A stretch of DNA of 47,236 bases from a virus (IMGVR_UViG_3300038557_000032:1-47236), one strand, 5' to 3'; shown: positions 16,214 through 25,078, counted from the first letter of the stretch. Notes: a model not told the origin generated them from the sequence alone. Numbers and translations are program-made.

Positions 16214-16396
16214 TCAGGCGGATTTCTCGGCTTTCGCCTTCGGCGGCGGGCCGACGACGATGTCGCCCCTGATCTCCAAGGCGATCCAGTAGGGCGTGCG
16301 CGGCTTGTCCTGCCCTTCGTCGGGCAGGCGATCGCCGTTCTCGGGGTCGCGGATGTCCGCGCCCGGGCAGGCCGGGCGGATGAAGAAGGTGTCCAT
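16214..16396 (-). CDS. DUF2635 tail protein, Mu gp38-like
   Basis: A 60-residue protein with the DUF2635 layout: FFIRPACPGADIRDPENGDRLPDEG, then a YW pair followed by an acidic-hydrophobic GDIVVG motif. It always sits directly before the sheath gene in Mu-like tails, as here (33-bp gap). Its molecular role is not established. It ends in a Pro/Lys/Ala-rich tail. Confidence 0.8.
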   Translation of the reverse strand: MDTFFIRPACPGADIRDPENGDRLPDEGQDKPRTPYWIALEIRGDIVVGPPPKAKAEKSA

Positions 16397-16405
16397 GACG
16401 GGCCT

Positions 16406-17161
16406 CTAATCTTCGAGATCGGCACGCGCGCCGTATTCGGCGCCGTCTGTCGGGTCGGGTCGCGGCTTCGGGCCGGGCCGGACGGTCATGTCAACGCCTT
16501 CGAGGAACAGCTCCGCGGCCGGCGCCGCAATCGCGGCCGCGACCTGGTCGATCACGTTGCGGCCGGCGGAACCGGCAGGCAGCAGGGGCGCCAGCGAGCG
16601 CAGCGGCTCCGGCAGGGAGGCATAGGGGCCGGTCGGAAGTGGATCGGCCGGATCGTCATGCTCGTCCTCGACGAGCTCGCAGCTCAGACGCAGCAGCCGC
16701 GAGGCGCGCCGCACGCCCTCGTCATCCTCGAAGCGCTCGCACTGATAATCGGTGATGCGCTTGAGCACGAAACGCCGGCAGGCGATCCCGAGCGGAGAGT
16801 CCGAGAATGCCAGCGCGATCGGGATACGCCACTCGACGATGTCGAGCGCCGCCTCCAGCTCTGCCGTGGTGACCGGCCGGAACAGGAGCGTCTCGCCATC
16901 GTCGTTCTCGATCGACGCGACATGCGTGATCTCGAAGACGATATCGCAGGTCAGAGAGAAGGGCGGGCCGCCATTATTGGCGCTCCAGGCCTTTCCTTCC
17001 GTCGATTCGGTATGCACCAGCACGATCGGCAGATCGGCCGGCTCGGTGGCGCCCGATCGGCTGTCGAGCACCTGGCCACCCGTCGCCGCAGCCAGCACCG
17101 GATCGTCGCGCAGCAACTGCACGGCCGCGAGCCGGAGGCCAAGGCGGGCGGCAGCGCTCAT
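16406..17161 (-). CDS. Tail completion/terminator-type protein (Mu gp37 position)
   Basis: A 251-residue protein starting with an amphipathic helix (MSAAARLGLRLAAVQLLRDD) and a region PIVLVHTESTEG. The middle has the beta-rich CDIVFEITHVAS pattern common in tail terminators and minor tail proteins. It lies between the connector (ATGA overlap at 17158-17161) and the DUF2635/sheath genes, where Mu has gp37. The call is from position and fold-like pattern; sequence similarity could not be tested. Confidence 0.55.
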   Translation of the reverse strand: MSAAARLGLRLAAVQLLRDDPVLAAATGGQVLDSRSGATEPADLPIVLVHTESTEGKAWSANNGGPPFSLTCDIVFEITHVASIENDDGETLLFRPVTTAELEAALDIVEWRIPIALAFSDSPLGIACRRFVLKRITDYQCERFEDDEGVRRASRLLRLSCELVEDEHDDPADPLPTGPYASLPEPLRSLAPLLPAGSAGRNVIDQVAAAIAAPAAELFLEGVDMTVRPGPKPRPDPTDGAEYGARADLED

Positions 17162-17538
17162 GCAACGAGCTCCAGGCGGGTGAGACCCTGCGGCAGGTTA
17201 TGGACCTCGACGATCTCATACGATCGGCCGCTGTCGATCCGCACGAGACGATCGCCCTTGCTCGGGCGCCACGGCATGGCGCCATGGAGCACCGCGCTCG
17301 GATACTGCCGCACCATGTCGTGAAAATTGGTGTTGCTGATACCGCGACCGGGCGCCTTGGCGGTCGTCGACGGCGTGCTGAACACGCCCGTCATCGTGAA
17401 GGGCGGCCGGGTCGCGTCAGCGGCCTGGCGCCCGTTGGGATCGGCCGCAGAACGCGCCTCCAGACGCAAATCTTCGCCGAAGACGCCGGCGATCGTGTCT
17501 GAGACCATCGCGGCGTCTTCGGCAAAGGAGCTCGGCAT
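17158..17538 (-). CDS. Head-tail connector protein (lambda FII-like)
   Basis: A 126-residue protein with a first helix of the form MPSSFAEDAAMVSDTIAGVFGED and a later strand-rich region ending in RSYEIVEVHNLPQGLTRLEL, a pattern common in gpFII/Phage_attach head-tail stoppers. It follows the decoration protein gene and is coupled to the tail completion gene. It probably seals the portal and provides the tail-docking ring. Family assignment is moderate. Confidence 0.6.
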   Translation of the reverse strand: MPSSFAEDAAMVSDTIAGVFGEDLRLEARSAADPNGRQAADATRPPFTMTGVFSTPSTTAKAPGRGISNTNFHDMVRQYPSAVLHGAMPWRPSKGDRLVRIDSGRSYEIVEVHNLPQGLTRLELVA

Positions 17539-17543
17539 CGCGG

Positions 17544-17885
17544 TTAGGCCACGATACCGAGCCGCACCGGGAGCGTTGCGTCCGAAGCACCGGCCGCAAC
17601 CTTGGCGGCGTGGACGCCGACCAGGGTATTGCTCGCCGAAGTCGTCGTGATGTTCTTGGCGGCGTCGTCCCAGTACAGCTTCACAGCGGGCCCCGGGGTG
17701 ATCGTCGCCGCCTTGGGCAGCGAGTAAACGCCCGACGTGTCGAGCGCGAACTCCGCGCCAGCCGCTGCGCTAACCGTCGCAACACCGAAGAGATCGCCGA
17801 TCTTGTAGGCGGTGCCGGAAACGACACCACCCGCCGGAGCGATCAGAGGGACGGCCTTGCCGTCGTTGACCTTGTTCGTCGCCAT
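17544..17885 (-). CDS. Capsid decoration protein, DUF2190
   Basis: A 113-residue protein with the DUF2190 pattern: IAPAGGVVSGTAYKIGDLFGVA, GAEFALDTSGVYSLPKAA, then GPAVKLYWDDAAKNIT, and a final short strand VRLGIVA. DUF2190 proteins are capsid cement/decoration subunits that stabilise expanded heads. It lies just after the protease-capsid fusion gene, separated by a hairpin. Translation could begin at 17888 or 17885 (consecutive ATGs). Confidence 0.8.
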   Translation of the reverse strand: MATNKVNDGKAVPLIAPAGGVVSGTAYKIGDLFGVATVSAAAGAEFALDTSGVYSLPKAATITPGPAVKLYWDDAAKNITTTSASNTLVGVHAAKVAAGASDATLPVRLGIVA

Positions 17886-17926
17886 CATGGCTCTCCAAAT
17901 AAGGGAATGGAAACGGCCTCTCCAAA

Positions 17927-17947
17927 CCCCGCCGCTGGGCGGCGGGG
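17927..17947 (-). terminator. Strong GC hairpin after the capsid gene, attenuator-like
   Basis: CCCCGCCGC and GCGGCGGGG form a perfect 9-bp stem with a 3-nt loop in the gap after the capsid stop (17976). On the minus strand it is followed by TTTGG only, so it lacks a proper T-run. It may attenuate transcription or protect the 3' end of the capsid message rather than stop transcription fully. Confidence 0.55.
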
Positions 17948-17975
17948 TCGACGAGAAGCCGCGACGGGCCGCGCC

Positions 17976-19988
17976 TTAAGCGCCAACGCCCTTGTAGAGG
18001 GGGCGGAAATCGAGGGCCTTGACGCCCGCGCAGAGGCGAACCTTGTAGGACACGCCATCGATGTTGAAGCTCTCGTCCTCGAACATTTCGGGCTGCTCCT
18101 GGCCGTCGAGATAGTCGACCTCGATGGTGTCGTGGGCCTGCGGCGCAGAGGACAGATACCAGGCGGTCGCCGAAGCCGTATCCAGGCGAGCGTCGGAAAC
18201 CACCTCGGCGAGACCCGTCACCTTCGAGGCAACGGCCGGGTTCGACTGCGCGATCGCGGTCCGCGAATTCATCAGCAGCCGAGCGGTGCCCTCAAGAGCG
18301 ACCGGCACGATGAGGTACTTCGGGCGGATGTTCAGACCGCCGGAAGCCTTCGAATCCGGGTCCTTCTGCTTCGCCATCGCAACGCGGCCGGTGTCGAGGG
18401 AGCTTTCGGACAGTGCCGAGCCGCCGCCGGTCGCGAGGTTGCCATGGGTGGCGTGGAACAGGGCAGTTCCGTCGGACATGTTCGGGTTGCTGGTCAGGAT
18501 CGCATAGACCAGGTCGCCGATGGTGCGCTTCGCCGCCCGGCCCATGCGGCTCGGGATCTTGCTGAGCACATCCATGTCGTCGTTGATCATCGCCTCCCAG
18601 GTGATGTGGAAGGTGCGGCCATACTTCGCCAGTTGGACGGTTTCGCCACGGTCGCCGATCGTCCCCTGCTCGTACTCGGCGCCCTCCTGGACCTGCTTCA
18701 GCGAGGAAAACAGGTTGAGGTCGACGCGGCGCTGAGGCTTGAAATCGGGCAAAGTGCCCTTGCCGGTCCAGGCCTCGAACGTCTCTTCCGCCTCCTCGAA
18801 GCCCTTCAGCATCGACTTGTTGGCGACGTTGGCGAGAATGTTGACGAAGTCGGAGGTCGAGTGACCGCCGGCGGCAGCGAAGGCCTGTCGCATCAGGGCC
18901 TCGACGCTGCGGCCGTTGAAGCGATCACCGCGCATCTCGATCGAAGCGCGGGCGAGTTCGCGCATCGTCATCGAGGAGAACTCGTTGCGCTCGCCGTCGG
19001 TGTGGCCGATGCGAGCGAGGACAGCCTTCTCGGCACCCTCGTTGAACCGGTCGCGAGCGTCCGCGACGACCTCGGTTCGCGGTCCGGACTTCGGCTTGTT
19101 GCGGTTGCCGGCATCGGCCATCGCATCGATCAGCTTGGCCTGCGCGTCGGCCAGGCTGTCGCACTCCTCGACGATCCCGTTGAGGGCCGCGATCTCGAGA
19201 CCGGACTTCTCGGCGGCCTTGTAGAAGCTCGCCGTCCAGGCCTTCGCGGCCGGCTGCACGTCCTTGTTCTGCAGATTGTCCTTGTGATCGACGTCCTTTG
19301 CGGGGGCCGCCGGATCGGGGCGAACGCTCATGTTCGGCTCCTTGGGTTGAGCGGCGGTCGCCGCGGGGGAAGTGGGCTTGACGCGGCGCGGCAGCCCATC
19401 CGGGGCGTGCGCGTAGACGCGGTAATCGAAGGAGGCGGTCGACAAGGCCGCGTCGGAAAGGACGGCGGTCGCCAGCTTGGCTTCGACGGCCTCCTCGGCC
19501 GTGAACCACGTCTCGGCCAACATCAGGTCGCGGACCTCGCCCTCCGGGCGGCCGGAGCGGTCGGAGTAGACGCGGGCATACTGTGCCGAGAGCTTGTCGA
19601 GCATGGCGCGCGACTTCTCGTGATCCTCGGCGGTGCCCCAGGTGATCCCTGAAGCGTCGTGGATCATCATCATCGCGCCGGCGCGCATCTCGATGCTGTC
19701 GCCAGCCATGGCAATGAGCGAGGCAGCCGAAGCTGCGATGCCGTCGATCACGATGGCGACCTTCCCGCCAGTCAGAGCGTGCGCCCTGAGCAGCGAGTAA
19801 ATCGCGACACCGTCGAAGGCGATGCCGCCGCCGGAGTTCACCCTGACGACGATGTCATCATCGCCGTGCATAGCGAGAGCCTGGGCGACATCGGAAGGGG
19901 TGAAGCCATCGCCCCACCCCCACGGATCTCCAACGTCGCCATAGAGCAGGATCTCGCCGTCAACATAGAGGCGATCAAGCGCGGTCAT
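17976..19988 (-). CDS. ClpP-like prohead protease fused to major capsid protein
   Basis: A 670-residue fusion. Residues 1-200 are a ClpP/SppA-like serine protease: NSGGG (51-55), the nucleophile region DGIAASAAS with Ser87, and MMMIHD with His110, followed by a helical segment WFTAEEAVEAKLA typical of phage proheads. Residues ~205-330 form an Ala/Lys-rich, partly coiled scaffold-like linker. Residues ~330-670 are a Mu gpT/HK97-like major capsid domain (LPDFKPQRRVDLN, TIGDRGETVQLAKYGR, SDGTALFHATHGN, and near the end ESFNIDGVSYKVRLC). The protein should assemble as a prohead and cleave itself to release mature capsid. ATGA overlap with the portal stop. Confidence 0.88.
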   Translation of the reverse strand: MTALDRLYVDGEILLYGDVGDPWGWGDGFTPSDVAQALAMHGDDDIVVRVNSGGGIAFDGVAIYSLLRAHALTGGKVAIVIDGIAASAASLIAMAGDSIEMRAGAMMMIHDASGITWGTAEDHEKSRAMLDKLSAQYARVYSDRSGRPEGEVRDLMLAETWFTAEEAVEAKLATAVLSDAALSTASFDYRVYAHAPDGLPRRVKPTSPAATAAQPKEPNMSVRPDPAAPAKDVDHKDNLQNKDVQPAAKAWTASFYKAAEKSGLEIAALNGIVEECDSLADAQAKLIDAMADAGNRNKPKSGPRTEVVADARDRFNEGAEKAVLARIGHTDGERNEFSSMTMRELARASIEMRGDRFNGRSVEALMRQAFAAAGGHSTSDFVNILANVANKSMLKGFEEAEETFEAWTGKGTLPDFKPQRRVDLNLFSSLKQVQEGAEYEQGTIGDRGETVQLAKYGRTFHITWEAMINDDMDVLSKIPSRMGRAAKRTIGDLVYAILTSNPNMSDGTALFHATHGNLATGGGSALSESSLDTGRVAMAKQKDPDSKASGGLNIRPKYLIVPVALEGTARLLMNSRTAIAQSNPAVASKVTGLAEVVSDARLDTASATAWYLSSAPQAHDTIEVDYLDGQEQPEMFEDESFNIDGVSYKVRLCAGVKALDFRPLYKGVGA

Positions 19989-21469
19989 TGCTGAGTGTCC
20001 TTGTCGGGTAACGGACCCGTCACCGGCCGGCGACCGTCAGAATCGAAACTGTTGCCGTCCCGATCCGCGCGGCGGTTTTCCTCGACGAACTCGGCGTCAA
20101 CCGCTTCCGGGTCGTAGCCGAGTGATCTCAGAGTTTCCGTGCGCGACATCAGACCCGAGCGGATCATGTCCCGCATCATCGGGACCTCTTCCTTCGGGCT
20201 GATCAGCTCACGCCGCGGCGGCGTGTGATCGAGCGTGGCGCGCGGCGGTCCACCGAGAGGTATCGTCGCCGCATCGAGGAACCAGCGCCCGATCCGATCG
20301 CAGAATTGCGGGATGACGGACTGCCAGCGCCAGACCTCGATGAGGCGTTGGAAGACGAGATAGCCTCGCCGTGACGAAGCGAAGTTCTCCTGGCTATCGT
20401 CGGACGCGATCTCGTTGAACGGTACGCCGAGTGCTGACGCGACCTTGCGCAGATTCATCCGGATGTAGTCCGGATAGCCTGTCACCTGCGGCGGCGTCGC
20501 GAAGGTAATCTCGCTGCCAGGAGGCATGCGATGGATCATGCCGGGTTCGAGGATGTCGACAGGCGTTCCGACCTTCGTGGTCGCCGCGCCCGCCAACGTC
20601 TGCCCGGCGTTTGCACTGGTCTCGAAGCCGGCGAAGCAGGCCGCCACCTTCTGGCGGATGAGCTCGGCCTCTTCGTAGTCCTTCATGTCCCAGAGCGTCA
20701 TGATGCCAGGCGCTAGCCATGGAACACCACGCGACTGCCCCGGTCGGTCGATCCGGTAAAGATGCGCTACGTCCTCAGCAGGGACCAGTTTCGACTCTGT
20801 CTTCCGCCCATTGCGAAAGGCGTTGCCGGGATGCTCTTCGAACAGCCAGTATCCGACCCGGCGGCCTCCGGCGTCGTACCGAATGCCCTGGACATCGGTG
20901 AACTGGCCGTCGGTTCCATCCTTGATGTCGTCGATATAGTCAGCCTCCAGAAGCCGAACCTGCAGCGGGACAGGGAGGTTCAGGCTGGCTTTCGGCCGGT
21001 ACCGAACAGCGAGTACCTCGCCATCCCGGGCAAGCGCCCGGACGGCGGTGAACTGCAGCCCGGCATAGTTCTGGCGACCGTCATAGTCGATCGCGGCCGT
21101 GTCGAGATGGCTCCGGATCAGAGCTTCGATCTTGCGCTTGACCAGATCGCTCGACGCGTCCTTGACGGACGGAACGATGCCTGTGCCGACGACATTGGTC
21201 GGGATGACGGTCAAGCCGCGCTGCGCATAGGCATTGTTCCGCTCCATGTCGCGCGACACATCGCGAAGCCGACGGAGAGACATGCGCGTCTCGCCATCGG
21301 CCGAGGTGGAGCCGATCTTCCGGCCCTGCGTGCGGTGACCGCGCGAGGCGCCGTCATACATGGCCTGCGCCTGCCGAAGCGCCGACAAGCGGAGCCTGGC
21401 TTCGGCGCGACGAGCTCCCGTTGCCGGCGAGATGGTCTCGATCGCCCTGTCGAGGAGATTGCGCCCCAT
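19985..21469 (-). CDS. Portal protein, lambda family
   Basis: A 494-residue protein with the lambda-type portal pattern: an N-terminal RRAEARLRLSALRQAQAMYDGASRGHRT segment, RDMERNNAYAQRGLTVIPTNVVGTGI, then RLLEADYI, and a LGVPFNEIASDDSQENFASSRRG segment near residue 360. It forms the dodecameric portal through which DNA enters. The start at 21469 is chosen because it lies 1 nt after the gpW-like stop and gives MGRNLLDRAIETISPATG, a portal-like start. Longer in-frame starts would overlap two genes. Confidence 0.9.
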   Translation of the reverse strand: MGRNLLDRAIETISPATGARRAEARLRLSALRQAQAMYDGASRGHRTQGRKIGSTSADGETRMSLRRLRDVSRDMERNNAYAQRGLTVIPTNVVGTGIVPSVKDASSDLVKRKIEALIRSHLDTAAIDYDGRQNYAGLQFTAVRALARDGEVLAVRYRPKASLNLPVPLQVRLLEADYIDDIKDGTDGQFTDVQGIRYDAGGRRVGYWLFEEHPGNAFRNGRKTESKLVPAEDVAHLYRIDRPGQSRGVPWLAPGIMTLWDMKDYEEAELIRQKVAACFAGFETSANAGQTLAGAATTKVGTPVDILEPGMIHRMPPGSEITFATPPQVTGYPDYIRMNLRKVASALGVPFNEIASDDSQENFASSRRGYLVFQRLIEVWRWQSVIPQFCDRIGRWFLDAATIPLGGPPRATLDHTPPRRELISPKEEVPMMRDMIRSGLMSRTETLRSLGYDPEAVDAEFVEENRRADRDGNSFDSDGRRPVTGPLPDKDTQQ

Positions 21470-21470
21470 C

Positions 21471-21686
21471 TCAGAGCCCCGAATTGTAGCCAGCCACGGT
21501 GCGGCGGGATGACAGGTTTCCCGTCCCGAACAGCTCGGCCTCGATCTCGGCCTTCGCTCGCAGCATCGCGTCGATCGACTGATACTCCTTGACGGAGCGG
21601 GTTTGGCCGTCGCCGAACTCAACCCTCTTCGTCCCCGAGGCAATGGCCGCCTTGAGCCGGTCGAGGTCGGTGAGGGTCCAAGCCAT
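21471..21686 (-). CDS. gpW-like head-tail joining protein
   Basis: A 71-residue protein MAWTLTDLDRLKAAIASGTK, then RVEFGDGQTRSVKEYQSIDAML and an AKAEIEAEL helix. This is the compact alpha-beta pattern of gpW-like joiners found between GpA terminases and lambda-type portals. It would connect the portal vertex to the next ring. The start is 2 nt after the large terminase stop. Confidence 0.8.
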   Translation of the reverse strand: MAWTLTDLDRLKAAIASGTKRVEFGDGQTRSVKEYQSIDAMLRAKAEIEAELFGTGNLSSRRTVAGYNSGL

Positions 21687-21688
21687 GA

Positions 21689-23689
21689 TCAGCGAAGCCA
21701 GTTGCGGCCACGCCGACCAATCCAGTCCCGATGCTCGGGAACAGGATCGGCTTGAGGCAGCGGCGAGGGTTGCGGTGTTTCTTCCGACGGCGAGAACAGA
21801 TCCCGCTTCATCACCTCGGGCGGCAAGCCGCGATGGCGCGCGAGCGCAGCCCATTCATCGGCGGTCGAGGTCGAGAGGCCGAGATACTCGGCCAAAGCCT
21901 TGTTGTAGACCCGGCAATCGAGCAGGTGGTTGTCCCGCCTGACCTTCCAGATCTTGCGGGAACGCCCCCTGAACTTTTCGTCGGCGAGATACTCCGCCGT
22001 AAGCTGCTCGAAATAGGCCATGTCGAGCCAGGTGCCGAAGTGGCAGTAGCCATCCGGATCGCGCAGCGCGCCAGATTTCAGACCTTCCTTGCGGAGATCG
22101 TCATAGATCGAGCCCTTCAGAGACCAGGTTCCGACCGGCCAGAGCTTGCAGCCCTGCTTGATCCTGTGGCCACCGAGGTCGATGTCCACGAGCTTCGGCG
22201 TGCCGATCGCCGGCATGCTCCAGCCATCGCGGCCGTCGAGCGCCAGCACGACATCCTTGCCGGTGTCCGGATGCAGACGCTGGTTCTGCCGAACCCAGGC
22301 ATAGACAACATGCGAGCGGTAGCCGGAATCGATGCCGAGCGCGTCGAGCGAGCGCTTGCCGCCGAAGGCATCGGCGAACTCGCGCCCGATCGTCGCCTTA
22401 CGCAGCAAGGCGAAGGCCTCGCCGTCTGGCGATGAGGTATCGCCATCGCAATAGCCGGCGTCGACCACCCAGCTTTCGCCGTTGGGCGCCACCGCCAGGA
22501 TCTCGTACCAGATACCACGCATCTGCACGTCGGCAGCGCCGGTGAGCAGCAGGCCAGCGGGCGGCACGCGATAGCGCGGCAGCCCGTCCTCGCGGCGCTC
22601 GAAGAGCCGGACATGGTCCGGCGCATCGCCTTTCATCTCGAAAGGCAGGCCGAGAGTCAGGTTGTAGAAGGTCTTCTGCTTGGCGATATCGCTGCCGGCC
22701 TTGACCGCGCGCTCGGCAATCTTGGACCATGGCACGAAAGGCGACGCCATCGCGTTGAAGTGATAGCCCGGCATCCTGCCAGGTGCGGGTTCGGTCGCCA
22801 CCCAGCGGCCGGCGCGGACCAGTTCGCGCTTCTCATGCTCCTCGATGACGGCGCCGCAGCAGGGCGCGACGTAATAGGCTCGGTAGGGCCATTCGTCCGC
22901 ATAGCGGAAGTTCGGGCCGAACTCGAAGACAAACTCACTCGGTTCGCCGGCTTCAGCCCGGCAATGCGGGCATTTCACGAACCATTTGCGCTTGTCCGAG
23001 CCCTCCCAGTAGCGCTCGATATGCGAGCCGCCCTTGATCGTCGGGGTCGAGACATAGACCCGCTTCCACGATCCATCGGCCAGGAAGCTCTCCTGCCGGG
23101 CCTCGATCATGTCGAAGGGCGAGCCCTGGCCGTCGAGGTCCTCGGCATACTCGTCGATTTCGTCCAGCCAGACCTTGCGGACCGACTTGGAACGCAGATC
23201 GGCAGTCGAGGACGCCAGCGCCAGCGTCAACGAGCAGGCGCCGTAGCGCTTCTCGTAGGTTGTGGAGGCCTTGCCGGAGCGCGCGGTCTGCGGCGCCACT
23301 TTCCCGGACAGGGCGTCGGAGTTGTCGATCGCGATCTGGAGCTTCTTCGAGTTGAAGTCCGTCAGCGCTCCATCCGTCGGCTGCACGATCATCTGATCGC
23401 AGGGCTCGATGTCGATGGTGTGCCCGATGCCGGCTATCATCAGAGTGGTGAAGCCGGTCTGGGCCGACTTCATCACACAGAACTCGTTGACCGGGCTGTC
23501 GATGCTGGTGTGCGAGAGCGGCTCCGCCACGAAGGGCGTGAGCTGGCGGCTCCAGAGCTCCAGCTTCTTCGGACCGTCCGGAACGACGAGCTCGCGCTCG
23601 GCCCAGGTCGGAGGATCGATCTGCTCGGGCGGAGCGATGGCGGCGATCAGCGCCTCGACGACGATCGTCAGAGCGTCGGGAAGCTGCAT
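21689..23689 (-). CDS. Terminase large subunit, lambda GpA family
   Basis: A 666-residue protein, close to lambda gpA length. The ATPase shows a variant Walker A (MKSAQTGFTT, residues 73-82) and Walker B VWLDEIDE (173-180). A CPHC pair with a later CC around residues 240-290 matches the zinc-binding region of the family. The nuclease half contains TGAADVQ and LGIDSGYR acidic motifs. It pumps and cuts DNA at packaging, probably at cos-like sites given the family. It is coupled to the small subunit (2-nt gap). Confidence 0.93.
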   Translation of the reverse strand: MQLPDALTIVVEALIAAIAPPEQIDPPTWAERELVVPDGPKKLELWSRQLTPFVAEPLSHTSIDSPVNEFCVMKSAQTGFTTLMIAGIGHTIDIEPCDQMIVQPTDGALTDFNSKKLQIAIDNSDALSGKVAPQTARSGKASTTYEKRYGACSLTLALASSTADLRSKSVRKVWLDEIDEYAEDLDGQGSPFDMIEARQESFLADGSWKRVYVSTPTIKGGSHIERYWEGSDKRKWFVKCPHCRAEAGEPSEFVFEFGPNFRYADEWPYRAYYVAPCCGAVIEEHEKRELVRAGRWVATEPAPGRMPGYHFNAMASPFVPWSKIAERAVKAGSDIAKQKTFYNLTLGLPFEMKGDAPDHVRLFERREDGLPRYRVPPAGLLLTGAADVQMRGIWYEILAVAPNGESWVVDAGYCDGDTSSPDGEAFALLRKATIGREFADAFGGKRSLDALGIDSGYRSHVVYAWVRQNQRLHPDTGKDVVLALDGRDGWSMPAIGTPKLVDIDLGGHRIKQGCKLWPVGTWSLKGSIYDDLRKEGLKSGALRDPDGYCHFGTWLDMAYFEQLTAEYLADEKFRGRSRKIWKVRRDNHLLDCRVYNKALAEYLGLSTSTADEWAALARHRGLPPEVMKRDLFSPSEETPQPSPLPQADPVPEHRDWIGRRGRNWLR

Positions 23690-23691
23690 CG

Positions 23692-24300
23692 TCAGTCGCC
23701 CGGGGTATCCTCCGGCGCCTCGCTCGGGTTCGATTTCAGGTTCAAGGCCTGCGCCAGCTCCTTCGCGACGAGATCGCGCAGATCGCGGGCTTTCGCCTTC
23801 AGGGCAGTGCGGGCGCCGGAAGCGCCAGCCTGCGCCACCGCAGCCGCGACATCGTCGGCCATGGTCGGCAACTGCTCGATAGCGCGGGCGATCGCGTCGC
23901 CGGCCGTCGCGATGGCAGCAGCCACATCTGCGACCGATAGGATCTTGCCCTGACGTTCCTCGAGGTCGAGCCTAGCGCTCTCGGCCTTGTAGGCCATGTG
24001 GCGCGCCTGCTCGGCGGTGTAGATCGGCGCAGCATCGTCGCGAGCCGACGATGATGTCAGTCGCTTGGTTTCGGCTCCGGCAGCCCTGGCGAGATCGGTC
24101 GTCTCGCCTATGGCACGGTCGAAAGCGGCAAGGTTGACCAGAACGACCTTGCCTTTGCCGGGCTTCGTCGCGAGCTGGCCCTTGTCGACCAGACCCTTCA
24201 CCCGCTCCGATACCGCGGCCTTGCTCAAGCCCTTCAGGCGGGCGAGCTCGCTGATCGAGACCCAAGCCGCGTCAGGCGTGTTCGGGTCCAACTCGGCCAT
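23692..24300 (-). CDS. Terminase small subunit, Nu1-like
   Basis: A 202-residue protein with a winged helix at the N-terminus (VSISELARLKGLSKAAVSERVKGLVDKGQL, residues 14-43) as in MarR/Nu1-type DNA-binding subunits. A long helical C-terminal part holds the EQARHMAYKAESARLDLEERQGK pattern common to small terminases with GpA partners. It recognises the packaging site on phage DNA. It directly precedes the large subunit. Confidence 0.82.
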   Translation of the reverse strand: MAELDPNTPDAAWVSISELARLKGLSKAAVSERVKGLVDKGQLATKPGKGKVVLVNLAAFDRAIGETTDLARAAGAETKRLTSSSARDDAAPIYTAEQARHMAYKAESARLDLEERQGKILSVADVAAAIATAGDAIARAIEQLPTMADDVAAAVAQAGASGARTALKAKARDLRDLVAKELAQALNLKSNPSEAPEDTPGD

Positions 24301-24414
24301 GTTCGGTGTGTTCGGTCAGATTTCGAGTGGTCGGACTAGAGAAATCCCGCGCCTCTTTAGAGCCGCAGGGGTGGGGGTACCGGGAAGGACCCGCGACCCC
24401 GCCCGGTCGGACGG

Positions 24415-24993
24415 TCACCTGCCGCGGGGTGCAGCGCCGGTCAGGATGGCGAGCAGCTCGCGGGCGATATCGTCACCGAGGTGACGGTTCGCGACTTCGT
24501 AGAAGCCGGCCGCTGTGGCGCCCGTCACCATCTCGACGGGGATGAACACGCCTGATTTCTGCTTTTCGATCGGCAACCTGCCCCTGCCCGTGCGGGCGAA
24601 GACGTGGCCGCCCATCTTGAGCGCCTTGCGATCAGGGAACAGGCCGCCTTTGATGAACGTGCCTGCGAATACCGCACGCTGGCCGCGTGGTGCAGCGCTC
24701 ACGCCCTTGCGGGTCTCACGTGCACCGAAGTGCTTCAGCGAGATATCCCCGCCGCGCGACGTGATGGTGTAGGACAGCGACCCGAAGCTGGCGCGCCTAG
24801 TCTTCAGGGCGCGGGCGATGACGCCCGCCTTCAATCCCGTCTGCTTCGTCAAGGCCCGCTTCATCTGCGTGCGGGCTTTGTCGCCGGCCTTGTTCAGGCC
24901 GCGGCGGACCGCATGCGGAGCCTGCTCGCCAGCCGCATGGAAGAGGTTGGCGAGCCGCTCGAATTCCGAAAGATCGAAGGAGACCTTGAGCAT
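24415..24993 (-). CDS. Minor tail protein Z-like (PF06763-type)
   Basis: A 192-residue protein with the Z-family pattern AVRRGLNKAGDKARTQMKRALTKQTGLK (about residues 29-56), followed by basic beta-rich sequence and a C-terminal helix. In lambda, gpZ acts at head-tail joining or DNA positioning. Here the gene is out of the usual place, before the terminase genes as the first late gene. The start at 24993 (MLKVSFDLSEF) is chosen because the upstream extension is low-complexity and Arg/Ser rich. Good family match; role inferred. Confidence 0.65.
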   Translation of the reverse strand: MLKVSFDLSEFERLANLFHAAGEQAPHAVRRGLNKAGDKARTQMKRALTKQTGLKAGVIARALKTRRASFGSLSYTITSRGGDISLKHFGARETRKGVSAAPRGQRAVFAGTFIKGGLFPDRKALKMGGHVFARTGRGRLPIEKQKSGVFIPVEMVTGATAAGFYEVANRHLGDDIARELLAILTGAAPRGR

Positions 24994-25049
24994 TACATGT
25001 CCGCCTCCCGCGCTACCTACCGTCCGGCACGACGCAGCCCGGAAACGCA

Positions 25050-25078
25050 AAACGCCCCGGCGCGGTGCCGAGGCGTTT
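25050..25078 (-). terminator. Hairpin downstream of the late promoter candidate
   Basis: AAACGCC and GGCGTTT form a 7-bp stem, extended after one mismatch by CGGC/GCCG with a 5-nt loop. On the minus strand the stem is followed by only TTTGCG-like sequence, so it is a weak terminator. It lies between the end of the early operon and the first late gene, about 20 nt after the predicted late start point, an arrangement like a lambda tR'-type early stop. Function is inferred. Confidence 0.45.

Noticed and set aside
14840-17323. An 827-codon plus-strand frame across the sheath and connector genes
   Set aside because: It is antisense to clearly recognised tail genes, has no domain pattern, and consists of Arg/Asp/Ala-rich sequence.
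17927-17947. Full rho-independent terminator after the capsid gene
   Set aside because: The stem is strong but only three T residues follow. Complete termination would also cut off all tail genes, so it is recorded as an attenuator-like hairpin.
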